Part shown: positions 46,330 through 54,179 of the stretch, piece after piece | Numbering within the stretch: the first letter of the stretch is position 1 | Layout: the number at the start of each line of letters is the position of its first letter | Assembly: GCA_029267335.1 (NCBI GenBank) | Contig: JAJUJC010000007.1 | Span: forward strand, 1 to 64,000 | Reading direction: 5' to 3' | Length of the DNA stretch: 64,000 nt | DNA from: Intestinibacillus massiliensis | GTDB taxonomy: Bacteria > Bacillota > Clostridia > Oscillospirales > Butyricicoccaceae | Notes under the pieces: generated by a model | What the model was told of the DNA's origin: nothing | The model's database searches: none | The model's input: the letters and a program-made list of their open reading frames with translations, nothing else | Position numbers and translations under genes: made by a program

Positions 46330-47286
46330 TCAGTCGAGAATGATGAGCAATCCGCTGCCCGCCTTGGGGTCGATGACCACGCCCGGCGCGTCCTCGCGCG
46401 ACACGGTCTCGTAGCCTGCCTCGGTCAGCCCGGTCAGGGCTTTTTCGAGCGAAGTGCCTTTGACGCGGTAATAATGTGCGGTCTGATCCGCGCTTTCTGC
46501 CGCGAGCACGCCGCCAAACTCCGGCAGCGTGCCGTTCCCCGTCGCGACATAGCAAAACGCGAAGCTCTCGCTTTGCAGCGCGGTGGGCAGCTCTGGCAGA
46601 TTGGGCATCCCTGCCGCGCGCGATGCGCCAACCATCGGTGCAGACTGTGCCGCGGGCGCGGTCTCCTTGCCGTCCGATGCGTCCGCTGCCGTCGGCGGAG
46701 CTGCCGCTGTCTGCGGCGCGCGCTCCGCGGTGCGCGGTGCGGCGCTTGCGGTGTCCGGTGCCGCCGCCGCGCCGCTGTCCGCGGGCGTGCTCCCCGGCGC
46801 GGCGCTGATCGCCGCATCGGGTGCTGTATTGTCCGCTGCCGCGTCACGCTCGGCCGGAGCGGGCGCGCCAAACATCGCAGTATTGGGTGCGTTCCCGCCC
46901 GCATCCGCCATCGTCGCAGGACCCGCCAGACTGTCGGTGCGTCCGGTGCCCATCAGGTCGCCGATCGTGCCGGTCATGACGAGCAGTACCACGACCGCGG
47001 CGGCGGAGATCATCGTAAATACCGGCATATAGTGCCGCTTTTGTGTCGCGCGCGTCGTACTCTGCGCATCCGCGAGCACCACGCCCATAATATCCTCATG
47101 CAGCGAGGACGGGATCTCGCTCTCATCGACCGCGAGCAGTTGCCCCATGTCACGCAGCGCGGCGAGATATTCCGCACATTCCGGACAGACCGCAAGGTGG
47201 GTGTCCAGCTCGGCCTGATCGGCAGCGTTCAGCTCGCCGTCGAGATATGCGGCGCACTGGTTCTGATAATATTCGCAATCGTGCAT
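46330..47286 (-). CDS. Zinc-finger anti-sigma factor, membrane-anchored
   Basis: Expected to hold the neighbouring ECF sigma factor at the membrane. The N-terminal domain has the zinc motif HxxxCxxC (H30, C34, C37). A single membrane segment lies at about 88-108. Outside, an Ala/Pro/Thr-rich linker of about 120 residues leads to a C-terminal region of about 90 residues (YVATGNGTLPEFGGVLA, then VKGTSLEKALTGLTEAGYE) which I do not recognise and which may sense the signal or be a protease substrate. Its ATG overlaps the sigma factor stop by one base. Confidence 0.9.
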   Translation of the reverse strand: MHDCEYYQNQCAAYLDGELNAADQAELDTHLAVCPECAEYLAALRDMGQLLAVDESEIPSSLHEDIMGVVLADAQSTTRATQKRHYMPVFTMISAAAVVVLLVMTGTIGDLMGTGRTDSLAGPATMADAGGNAPNTAMFGAPAPAERDAAADNTAPDAAISAAPGSTPADSGAAAAPDTASAAPRTAERAPQTAAAPPTAADASDGKETAPAAQSAPMVGASRAAGMPNLPELPTALQSESFAFCYVATGNGTLPEFGGVLAAESADQTAHYYRVKGTSLEKALTGLTEAGYETVSREDAPGVVIDPKAGSGLLIILD

Positions 47287-47900
47287 TATACCGTCCTCCT
47301 TTCTGTGTCTTTAGACGCAGGCGGGAGCGCGATGTTCCCTCGTCGGATCAAAATTTCACGCAGGCTGCGGCGCGCGCGTGCCAGACGCGACTTGACCGTG
47401 CCCTCGCTCAGCTTGAGCGCGCGGGCGATCTCGTCATAGTGCAGTCCGGAAACGTCGCGCAGCAGCAGGATGTGCCGGTGGTCGTCGGTAAGTTCGTCGA
47501 GGGCGGCTTGCAGCTCCTCGCGCAGCGCGGCGTTTTCCGCGGCAAGCTCGGGCTGATGCGCGCTGTCAGGGTCGGGCAGCGGGGTCTCGTGCGCGTCCTC
47601 ATCGACGAGCGAAAGCGTCGGGGGCGCTGTGCTGCCGCGGCGCGCGTGATCGACGCAGATATTCATGGTGATACGGTAGACCCAGGTCGAAAAGCCGCTT
47701 TCGCCCCGAAAACTGTCAATTGCGCGGTAAATGCGCAAAAATACCTCTTGGGAAATGTCTTTCGCGTCCTCCTCGCTGCCGCTCGAGCGGAGCGCAAGGG
47801 CGTACACCCGGCGTTCATACGCCGTGACCAGCTCTTCAAACGCGTCCATTTCGCCCTTTTTCGCGCGGGCGACCAGCGTTTTTTCTTCTTTTGCGGTCAT
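47286..47900 (-). CDS. ECF-family RNA polymerase sigma factor
   Basis: A 204-residue group 4 sigma factor. Region 2 includes DISQEVFLRIYRAIDSFRGE and FSTWVYRITMN (core binding and -10 recognition); region 4 includes LHYDEIARALKLSEGTVKSR, the helix-turn-helix for the -35. A 35-residue acidic linker separates them. SigW-like by layout, not proof. It overlaps dusB by four bases (ATGA) and the anti-sigma gene by one, so all three should be co-expressed. Confidence 0.94.
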   Translation of the reverse strand: MTAKEEKTLVARAKKGEMDAFEELVTAYERRVYALALRSSGSEEDAKDISQEVFLRIYRAIDSFRGESGFSTWVYRITMNICVDHARRGSTAPPTLSLVDEDAHETPLPDPDSAHQPELAAENAALREELQAALDELTDDHRHILLLRDVSGLHYDEIARALKLSEGTVKSRLARARRSLREILIRRGNIALPPASKDTERRTV

Positions 47901-48880
47901 GGAGTCCCTCCCATCGTGTCAAGTGCGCGCAGTTCCTGCGCGAGCGCGTGCAGTTCCTCGAGCGTGCTCAGCTGTGAAACACGCACCTTGAACGTTTTCA
48001 GATGCGGTGCCCCTTTGAGATACCAGTTGACATGCCGCCGCGCTTCGAGCAGCGCGACACGCTCGCCCTTGTCCGCGGCGGCGCGTTCGATCTGCCGCAC
48101 GGCAGTGTCGATGCGCGTTGTCAGCGATGGCGGGGGCGGAAGTGTTTCACCGCACAGCAGCGCGTTTGCGCGCTCGAAAAGGAACGGGTCGCCCAGCGCC
48201 CCGCGTCCGATCATCGCGCCGTCCGCGCCGGTCGCCTCCAGGATGCGCACCGCGTCCTCGGGCGTGAATACGTCGCCGTTTGCGAACACGGGGATCGTCA
48301 CCGCCGCCTTGACTGCCGCGATCGCGTCCCAGCTCGCCTGCCCGCTGTATTGCTGCGCACGCGTGCGACCGTGGACGCAGATCGCATCGGCGCCGCTCTC
48401 CTGCGCCATTTTTGCAAAATCGAGATAATTTTTACTACCCTCGTCCCAACCCAAGCGGAATTTCACCGTAACAGCGACCGAAACCGCGTCGCGCACGGCA
48501 CGGATGACACGCGACGCGAGCGCGATGTCGCGCATGAGCGCGCTGCCGTCACCGTTGCCCACGATTTTGGGTGCGGGGCAGCCCATGTTGATATCTATGA
48601 TGTCGCAGCCCGACAGCTCGACCGCCTTGACCGCACCCGCCGCCATGGTGTCGGGTTCATGCCCGAAGATCTGCACGCTGGCAGGCTTTTCGTTCGGGGC
48701 GAGCGCAAGCAGCGTGCGGGTCTTGCGATCCTGATACAGCAGCGCCTTGGTGCTGACCATTTCCGTGACCGACAGCGCGGCACCATGTGCGCGGCAGACC
48801 TCGCGGAAGGCGAGGTCGGTCACTCCTGCCATGGGAGCGAGCGCCAGACGTCCGTCCAGTGCGACGTTTCCAATCTTCAT
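47897..48880 (-). CDS. dusB: tRNA-dihydrouridine synthase
   Basis: An FMN enzyme that reduces uridines in the D loop of tRNA. The 327-residue barrel has APMAGVTDLAFREVCRAHGA, the catalytic cysteine in NMGCPAPKIVGNGDGSAL and VHGRTRAQQYSG. DusB is the Firmicute form. It lies upstream of an ECF sigma gene and overlaps it by four bases, an unusual coupling of a tRNA enzyme with an envelope-stress regulator. Confidence 0.93.
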   Translation of the reverse strand: MKIGNVALDGRLALAPMAGVTDLAFREVCRAHGAALSVTEMVSTKALLYQDRKTRTLLALAPNEKPASVQIFGHEPDTMAAGAVKAVELSGCDIIDINMGCPAPKIVGNGDGSALMRDIALASRVIRAVRDAVSVAVTVKFRLGWDEGSKNYLDFAKMAQESGADAICVHGRTRAQQYSGQASWDAIAAVKAAVTIPVFANGDVFTPEDAVRILEATGADGAMIGRGALGDPFLFERANALLCGETLPPPPSLTTRIDTAVRQIERAAADKGERVALLEARRHVNWYLKGAPHLKTFKVRVSQLSTLEELHALAQELRALDTMGGTP

Positions 48881-48970
48881 CTAGTCTGCGTCCTCCTTTG
48901 TCAATTGCTTTTTATTGTAGCACACTTTGCACGCATGTGCAATGAACAGGGCAGTAACAGAACGCGAAAA

Positions 48971-48995
48971 AGCCCCTGCCATGCGGCAAAGGGCT
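48971..48995 (-). terminator. Terminator of the dedA-family gene
   Basis: On the minus strand AGCCC/GGGCT with an inner TGCC/GGCA stem is followed by TTTTTC, 12 bases after the stop codon. Confidence 0.75.
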
Positions 48996-49007
48996 GTTTT
49001 ATCAGAT

Positions 49008-49508
49008 TTATGCGATGAAAAGATAGGAGAATGCATAGCCAAAGGTAATGAGCGCGGTGTTCCAGCCCGCAATGCCGAGCGCAGACCACGGAATGAACTC
49101 ACGCGGGGGCACGCGCAGCAGTCCGGCGGGGATGGACACGATCGTGCGCAGCACCGGAATCAAACGGCACAGCGCAAGTCCCCAGCCGCCGCGCCGCTCG
49201 ATATAGCCCTGACAGCGGTCGGCAAAGTCCTTGACCTTTTTGTGTTTGAGTGCGAAGCGATGTGCAAGCGGCGAGCCGCCGACAAAGCAGATGAAATAAA
49301 TGACCGTACTGCCGAGTACACCCGCGAGCACCGACAACGACACCGCGCCGACCAGGCTCAATCTGCTCTGGGACACGAGCACGCCTGCCGCGGGCATGAT
49401 GACCCCTGCGGGAAAGCCCGGCAGATTCATATATTCCAGAAAAAACACCACAAACAGCACGATAAGACCATACTGCTGAAACAGCTCCAAAAATCGATCG
49501 ACCGTCAT
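49008..49508 (-). CDS. DedA family membrane protein
   Basis: DedA/VTT-domain proteins act as lipid flippases, for example for undecaprenyl phosphate or phosphatidylethanolamine; the substrate here is unknown. The 166-residue protein has about four to five membrane segments, the re-entrant motif FLEYMNLPGFPAGVIMPAAG and the conserved arginine motif ALCRLIPVLRTIVSIPAGLL. I start at ATG 49508 with GGGAGAAG upstream; 21 codons further upstream lack an SD. Confidence 0.9.
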   Translation of the reverse strand: MTVDRFLELFQQYGLIVLFVVFFLEYMNLPGFPAGVIMPAAGVLVSQSRLSLVGAVSLSVLAGVLGSTVIYFICFVGGSPLAHRFALKHKKVKDFADRCQGYIERRGGWGLALCRLIPVLRTIVSIPAGLLRVPPREFIPWSALGIAGWNTALITFGYAFSYLFIA

Positions 49509-49598
49509 GTGCTTCTCCCCGCTCTCCGTTTGCCTTGCTACCAGTTTAACCAACCGGACACGCATTTGCAAGCGGCAGCGGCACGAATTATCAAACTG

Positions 49599-49868
49599 TT
49601 AAAAAATGACCGCAAGCAGCAGCCACACGATTCCGGTCGACGCCGCGCCGCACGCAAATGCCGCGCCGAGCTGCCAGACCGATCGGCGCATGTGCCGTGC
49701 GCGGCGCGGCATCGTATATAGATAGGTCTCTGCGACCGCGCAGGCTTCGCGCAGCACATCTTTTTTCTGCATCCGTTCATCGCGCAGGAAAAATACCGCC
49801 TGCTCAAACGGCGCACCCTCGTCCGGCGCGCGCACGACCACGACCCGTCGCGTGACCCCTTTTACCAT
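49599..49868 (-). CDS. Small conserved membrane-anchored protein next to spoIIE
   Basis: An 89-residue protein: a basic and acidic N-terminal half (MVKGVTRRVVVVRAPDE and VFFLRDERMQKKDVLREA), then a single C-terminal membrane segment (about 68-88). An ATG nine codons earlier (49895) is open, but has no SD, while AGGAGG lies 11 bases before 49868. I recall very similar small proteins in Oscillospirales, sometimes mislabelled translation initiation factor 2; I know no function. It follows spoIIE by about 60 bases. Confidence 0.65.
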   Translation of the reverse strand: MVKGVTRRVVVVRAPDEGAPFEQAVFFLRDERMQKKDVLREACAVAETYLYTMPRRARHMRRSVWQLGAAFACGAASTGIVWLLLAVIF

Positions 49869-49926
49869 AGCTGCTACCGCCTCCTGTTCGTTCATTTATC
49901 GGTAGTATGACCCAGCTTTTTCACTT

Positions 49927-52251
49927 TCATACCCGTTCGATGCGCAGAACGAATGCGGTCATGTCATCGGTCATGCCGCGCTCGGTCGCGGCGGCAACCA
50001 GCTTTGCGGCAAGCTCCTTGGGGCTGTCGCCCATGCGCATGCGCAGCAATTCGTGCACCCACTCGTCGTCAATGCCGTCGGAAACGCCGTCGGTCAACAG
50101 CACATACAGGTCGCCGTGCCCCATACGCAACGGCACGGTCTCGCCGTCGTCCTCCGCCAGCCCGACCGGCAGCGTGCTCGACACAATGCGCGTCACGCCG
50201 CCGCCCGTGCGCAGGTAGCTCGGCGCTGCGCCGCATTTCAGACTTTCCGCACGGCCGGAAAACAGGTCGATCGTGAGCACATCGAGCGTCACGAAGCGTT
50301 TGCCCTCGCTTTGCAGCCGATACGCGGGCGCGATCGCGTGCAGCGCGTCCGCCGGGGACACGCCCGCCTGCAAAAATCGCTCCATCTGCCGCAGTACGCT
50401 GCTGCTGTCCCGTGCTGCGCCTTCCCCTGTGCCCATACCGTCGGACAGGGTCAGGCACGCGCGCCCGTCCTCGGTCACAAAATAGCGCGCAGTGTCCCCC
50501 GACACGTTTTCGCCCGCCTTTTTGCGCTGTCCAATGCCGACCACCGCGCGAAACGGCGCCTGCTCGCGCAGCAGCAGCCGCGCGCCCAGTTCGTCGGACA
50601 GCTGCTCCGGCTCGGACAGACCGACCGAAAGCAGCGCAGCAAGCCCCGCCGTAAAGCCCTCTTTCTGCTCCAAAATGCGTTCGAGCCCCTCGCCGCCCAG
50701 TTCGATGCGCAGGCGCCGGTTGCCGTCGCGATAGACCGCGACGCGGTCGACCTGTCCGAATGCCGCCGCGTAGCGCCGCACCTGTCGTTCCCGCGCAGGC
50801 AGCGTCGTCACATCCGCCGCGCCGCCCGTGCCGAGCTGCCGCAGGATACCGGTCAGCCCCGCGTATTGCTGCGCGAGCAGTGAGCGGTTCTGCTCGCATT
50901 TTTCCTGATATTCGCGCTTTTGCTGCAAGGCAAACATCGCCTCGTTCGTCGCGCGCAAAAACTCGGGGAATTTGACGCAGCGCGAGGAAAAGTGCTTGGG
51001 AAAGTCCGCCGCTTCCGCGCGTCCGCGGCGCAGCATGGCAGGCCCCGCCCCGCCGAGCGAGTCCGCAGTCGACATATAATCGCGCTCCCAACAGCCCGCG
51101 CACAGCGTGCACCGGCGGCACACGCGATCCGCCGCACGGTTGAACACCGCATGCGCGTCCTCATCGCCGCCCGCGGCGCCGTGCTTTGCGCCGCCAAGCA
51201 TGCCGAGATACATTTCATAGACCGCCTGCGCGGTGTCACCCGCATATCGCCGCACGCTCTGCCGCACGCGACGCACAGTCTCCTCCGCGTCGGGTGTACC
51301 GGGCATGAGCAGCTCGCGCGCCATCTGCCACAGCTTGTCCGGCACGAGCGCAAACAGCAGCGCCGCCGCCGCACTCTCCGCAAGCGACGTGACAAACTGG
51401 GGCTGCTCCGCGCCGAGCATGCTCGCCGCCGCGGACGCACAGAGGTAGATCACCGCGAAACCCACACGCCCCGCGCCCTCGAACACGCCTGCGATCAGCG
51501 CAGCGAAGCCATACACACAGGTGTAAAACGCGCTGCCGCTGCCCGCAGCATCCATCGTCACGCCGAACGCGACCCCGGCTGCCGCGCCGCCCGTGCTGCC
51601 TGTCAAATACGCCGCCGCCATGACGAGCGTGAGCGCGGCGATGCGCGCGGGCGCGATGCCGGCAAGCACGGTCAAATCCGACAGCGACACGAGCACGGTC
51701 GCGACGAGCACGAGCACGCCCCCCGGGCGTTTGAGATCGCCCTCGCGCCGCGGCGGCGACAGCGCAAGCAGATAGAAGTAAGACGCGCCGAACGTCAGCA
51801 CGACCGTACAGGCAAACAGCACGACGTTGCGCACGTCGATCGGCGCGAGAAAGACAAATCCACACGCCGCGGTGCAGATTGATGCAATCATGGGCATGAA
51901 CCATCGCGATTTACTGACGGCAAAGTCCGAAAAAATATGTCCGCACGCCATGGTCAGCAGTGCCGCCGCGCACGAGCCGATGCCGCTGAGATCGGTGCGC
52001 AGCAGCAGATAACCAAAAAAAGCACCGAGCACCCCGGCAAAGCCGCCGCCCAATGCGCTCAGCGCGCCCGTCATTGCGACAGCGAACGGCGAAAAGCTGC
52101 CGAACAGCGTTGCGCGCGCGAGTACGGCGCACAGCGCAAATCGCTGTGCCCCCTTGCCAAGCGCGCGCAGCTGCGGGTAGCGCCGCAGCCGTGTGAGCCC
52201 CCCTGTCACCCGCGCCGAAAGCGCGAAAGCCCTTTGTTGTAGCTTGTCCAT
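49927..52251 (-). CDS. spoIIE: Stage II sporulation protein E
   Basis: A membrane-bound PP2C-type phosphatase that dephosphorylates SpoIIAA in the forespore and so activates sigma F; it also acts at the polar septum. The 774-residue protein has about ten membrane segments (to about residue 320), a central regulatory region with several cysteines (CRRCTLCAGCWERD), and a C-terminal phosphatase domain with LTLSDGMGTGEGA and VLLTDGVSDGIDD supplying the metal aspartates. Its presence shows the host has sporulation genes. The central cysteine cluster may bind metal; B. subtilis SpoIIE has a similar cysteine-rich stretch. Confidence 0.96.
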   Translation of the reverse strand: MDKLQQRAFALSARVTGGLTRLRRYPQLRALGKGAQRFALCAVLARATLFGSFSPFAVAMTGALSALGGGFAGVLGAFFGYLLLRTDLSGIGSCAAALLTMACGHIFSDFAVSKSRWFMPMIASICTAACGFVFLAPIDVRNVVLFACTVVLTFGASYFYLLALSPPRREGDLKRPGGVLVLVATVLVSLSDLTVLAGIAPARIAALTLVMAAAYLTGSTGGAAAGVAFGVTMDAAGSGSAFYTCVYGFAALIAGVFEGAGRVGFAVIYLCASAAASMLGAEQPQFVTSLAESAAAALLFALVPDKLWQMARELLMPGTPDAEETVRRVRQSVRRYAGDTAQAVYEMYLGMLGGAKHGAAGGDEDAHAVFNRAADRVCRRCTLCAGCWERDYMSTADSLGGAGPAMLRRGRAEAADFPKHFSSRCVKFPEFLRATNEAMFALQQKREYQEKCEQNRSLLAQQYAGLTGILRQLGTGGAADVTTLPARERQVRRYAAAFGQVDRVAVYRDGNRRLRIELGGEGLERILEQKEGFTAGLAALLSVGLSEPEQLSDELGARLLLREQAPFRAVVGIGQRKKAGENVSGDTARYFVTEDGRACLTLSDGMGTGEGAARDSSSVLRQMERFLQAGVSPADALHAIAPAYRLQSEGKRFVTLDVLTIDLFSGRAESLKCGAAPSYLRTGGGVTRIVSSTLPVGLAEDDGETVPLRMGHGDLYVLLTDGVSDGIDDEWVHELLRMRMGDSPKELAAKLVAAATERGMTDDMTAFVLRIERV

Positions 52252-52362
52252 CGTCGTCCCTGCCTCCCTTTATTTCCACAGTTTACCAAATCTTCTGTGC
52301 ACAGTTTGGCGGGAAATGGGCAGGGAATCCACGGCCTTAAAATTTTTACACCGTACGGGCAC

Positions 52363-52403
52363 AAAAAAAGAGCCGCAGCGAAAGTTTGCGCTTCGCCGCG
52401 GCT
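52363..52403 (-). terminator. Terminator of the MFS exporter gene
   Basis: On the minus strand AGCCGC (52398-52403) pairs with GCGGCT (52371-52376), extended by an inner GCGAA/TTCGC stem, then seven T. Confidence 0.8.
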
Positions 52404-52414
52404 TTTTAGGGGCT

Positions 52415-53641
52415 TTATTCTTCTTTTTGGCGGCAGCAGTGGCGCAGCGATGGAATTAGCGGGATCGTCACCGCGAGCAGCACCGCAAAGATGCCGGAAT
52501 ACAGGAACCAGTTATCCACACCGATGATTTCCACAAAGCTGCCGGACAGCACCAGGCTGAGCGGCATCGCGACCATACTCACACTCGAGGACAGCGAGAA
52601 AATGCGCCCTAAGTATTCCTCGGGGATCTGCATTTGAAAGATGGCGGTCTCCACCCCGGTATAAAACGGCACAGAGATGCCCATGAACACCGACAGCAGC
52701 ATGAACGTGCGCAAGCCGCCGGGCGGCAGCAATCCGGTCAGCAGCACACCCCCGCCATAGACCGCGACCGAAATGCTGAGCGCGCCGATCTTGCTAATGC
52801 GGTTGCCCAGTCCCCCGAGGGCGAGCGAGCCGAGCAGCGAACCCGCCGCAAAAATCACCTCGACGGTGCCCGACTGTGCGATCGTGCCGCCGAAATAGGT
52901 CATTGTAATGAGCGGATACAGCGTGCCGATCGGAAAATAGACAATGGCATACGCCGCGCCGATGACGAGCAGCGCGGTCATGCCCTTGACCTGCCGCAAA
53001 ATGCGAAAGCCGTCCGCGGTCTCGTGCAGCACATGCTTGCGCGCGTGCGGCTGCTCTTCATGCGGCTGCTTGGGAATGGGGAGCGCCGCGAGCAACACGA
53101 TGGCAAAGATCGCACCCGCCACATCGAGCAGGATGATGGCATTGAGATCCCACGCGCTGAACAGCACCGCGGCGAGCGCGGGGCTGAGGATCAGGGAGAT
53201 CGCTTCAAAGCTCTGCGCGTAGCCCGCGTATTTGGTCAGTGACTCGCGCGGCACGATCGCGGGCGTGAGCGCTTGCAGCGCGGGATAATGAAACGCCGAG
53301 CCGAACGAGCGCAGGAACAGCACGACCAGAATAAGCCAAATCGGAATCTCTCCGAACAGGGTTCTCGCCGCAAGCACGACACCGAGCGCAGCGATGAAGG
53401 AGTCCGCCAGAATCATGATTTTCTTGCGGCTGTGCCGGTCGATGAACACGCCGATAAAGGTGCCGAGCACCGCCTGCGGCACAAACCCCACCAGTGTGGC
53501 GAACGACAGTACCGCAGCAGAGCCTGTTTTCTGCGTCATGTACCATACGATCGACATTTGCAGAATGGAGCTGGTTAGGAGTGATACCGCCTGCCCGCAC
53601 CACAGAATAGCAAATTTTGTTTTCCAATTTTGAGATTGCAA
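52415..53641 (-). CDS. MFS exporter of the macrolide-efflux (Mef-like) family
   Basis: A 408-residue major facilitator with about 12 membrane segments. The N-terminus (WCGQAVSLLTSSILQMSIVWY), the loop IDRHSRKKIMI, the FLRSFGSAFHYPALQALTP stretch and EEYLGRIFSL near the end closely follow MefA/MefE from memory, with a clear but not identical match. Macrolide export is therefore possible but not established; no msrD partner is adjacent. GC-rich codon use matches the host, so it is not recent. The start is TTG at 53641, seven bases after GAGGAGGG; an ATG five bases upstream is out of frame. Confidence 0.85.
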   Translation of the reverse strand: MQSQNWKTKFAILWCGQAVSLLTSSILQMSIVWYMTQKTGSAAVLSFATLVGFVPQAVLGTFIGVFIDRHSRKKIMILADSFIAALGVVLAARTLFGEIPIWLILVVLFLRSFGSAFHYPALQALTPAIVPRESLTKYAGYAQSFEAISLILSPALAAVLFSAWDLNAIILLDVAGAIFAIVLLAALPIPKQPHEEQPHARKHVLHETADGFRILRQVKGMTALLVIGAAYAIVYFPIGTLYPLITMTYFGGTIAQSGTVEVIFAAGSLLGSLALGGLGNRISKIGALSISVAVYGGGVLLTGLLPPGGLRTFMLLSVFMGISVPFYTGVETAIFQMQIPEEYLGRIFSLSSSVSMVAMPLSLVLSGSFVEIIGVDNWFLYSGIFAVLLAVTIPLIPSLRHCCRQKEE

Positions 53642-53692
53642 GCGTCATCCCTCCTCAAATCCATTCCTGTCGCGAATGATGCTCTTCTTTGT

Positions 53693-53800
53693 CAGAAAAC
53701 AAAAAGCATCTGCTTTCGTACATCCTTTCGTGGTGGAAGGGAACTCGCTCGAACCGCTGACCCTCTGCCGGTTGGTAGATTCCTCTCCCAGCCGTCCACC
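53693..53800 (-). pseudogene. Decayed tandem copy of tRNA-Val and its terminator
   Basis: This stretch aligns without gaps, at an offset of 117 bases, to the intact tRNA-Val and its terminator (53810-53917). The T arm and much of the 3' half are kept (GAGGGTCAGCGGTTCGAGC on the minus strand), and the acceptor 3' strand is altered. The anticodon stem no longer pairs, the 5' acceptor strand is missing, and the terminator hairpin has lost pairing. It is not a working tRNA. Confidence 0.75.
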
Positions 53801-53822
53801 GAAAAGCACCAGAAAACAAAAA

Positions 53823-53842
53823 GCATCTACTTTCGTAGATGC
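53823..53842 (-). terminator. Terminator of the tRNA operon
   Basis: On the minus strand an 8-base perfect stem with a GAAA tetraloop (GCATCTAC-GAAA-GTAGATGC) followed by TTTTTG, five bases after the CCA end of tRNA-Val. Confidence 0.85.
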
Positions 53843-53847
53843 TTTCG

Positions 53848-53923
53848 TGGTGGAAGTTAACGGGCTCGAACCGCTGACCCTCTGCTTGTAAGGCAGATGC
53901 TCTCCCAGCTGAGCTAAACTTCC
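53848..53923 (-). tRNA. tRNA-Val (anticodon UAC)
   Basis: 76 bases, acceptor GGAAGTT/AACTTCC paired perfectly, D arm GCTC...GAGC, anticodon stem TCTGC/GCAGA with loop CTTACAA (anticodon TAC), T arm with TTCGAGC loop, encoded CCA. Confidence 0.97.
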
Positions 53924-53926
53924 AAA

Positions 53927-54001
53927 TGGTGACCCGTGGGGGAATCGAACCCCCGTTACCGCCGTGAAAGGGCGGTGTCTTGACCGCTTGACCAACGGGC
54001 C
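53927..54001 (-). tRNA. tRNA-Glu (anticodon UUC)
   Basis: 75 bases, acceptor GGCCCGT/ACGGGTC (one G-U pair), anticodon stem CCGCC/GGCGG with loop CTTTCAC (anticodon TTC), T stem GGGGG/CCCCC with TTCGATT, encoded CCA. It lies three bases from tRNA-Val. Confidence 0.97.
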
Positions 54002-54009
54002 AAGGGAAA

Positions 54010-54086
54010 TGGTAGCGGTAATTGGACTTGAACCAATGACCTTCCGGGTATGAACCGGACGCTCTAGCCAACTAAGCTATACCGCC
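54010..54086 (-). tRNA. tRNA-Met (anticodon CAU)
   Basis: 77 bases, acceptor GGCGGTA/TACCGCT (first pair G-U), anticodon stem TCCGG/CCGGA with loop TTCATAC, encoded CCA. It lacks the three G-C pairs of an initiator anticodon stem, so it is elongator Met or lysidine-modified Ile; sequence alone does not decide. Confidence 0.93.
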
Positions 54087-54126
54087 ATATCTGTTCCCCG
54101 TCGCTCGTTTGCTGGCGACGTTGTTT

Positions 54127-54155
54127 ATTATACAGCCGTTTTCCCGTTTTGTCAA
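54127..54155 (-). promoter_or_regulatory. Consensus promoter of the tRNA operon
   Basis: On the minus strand TTGACA (54150-54155), 17 bases, TATAAT (54127-54132): an exact sigma-A consensus about 40 bases before tRNA-Met. Confidence 0.9.
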
Positions 54156-54179
54156 CAACATTTTTCATTTCTTTTATTT

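Noticed and set aside
49509-49571. A 21-codon upstream extension of the dedA gene
   Set aside because: No SD upstream, basic composition, and GGGAGAAG stands directly before the ATG at 49508.
53645-54071. Open frames of 116-138 codons across the tRNA cluster
   Set aside because: They translate tRNA genes; apparent repeats in the protein come from the tRNA duplication.
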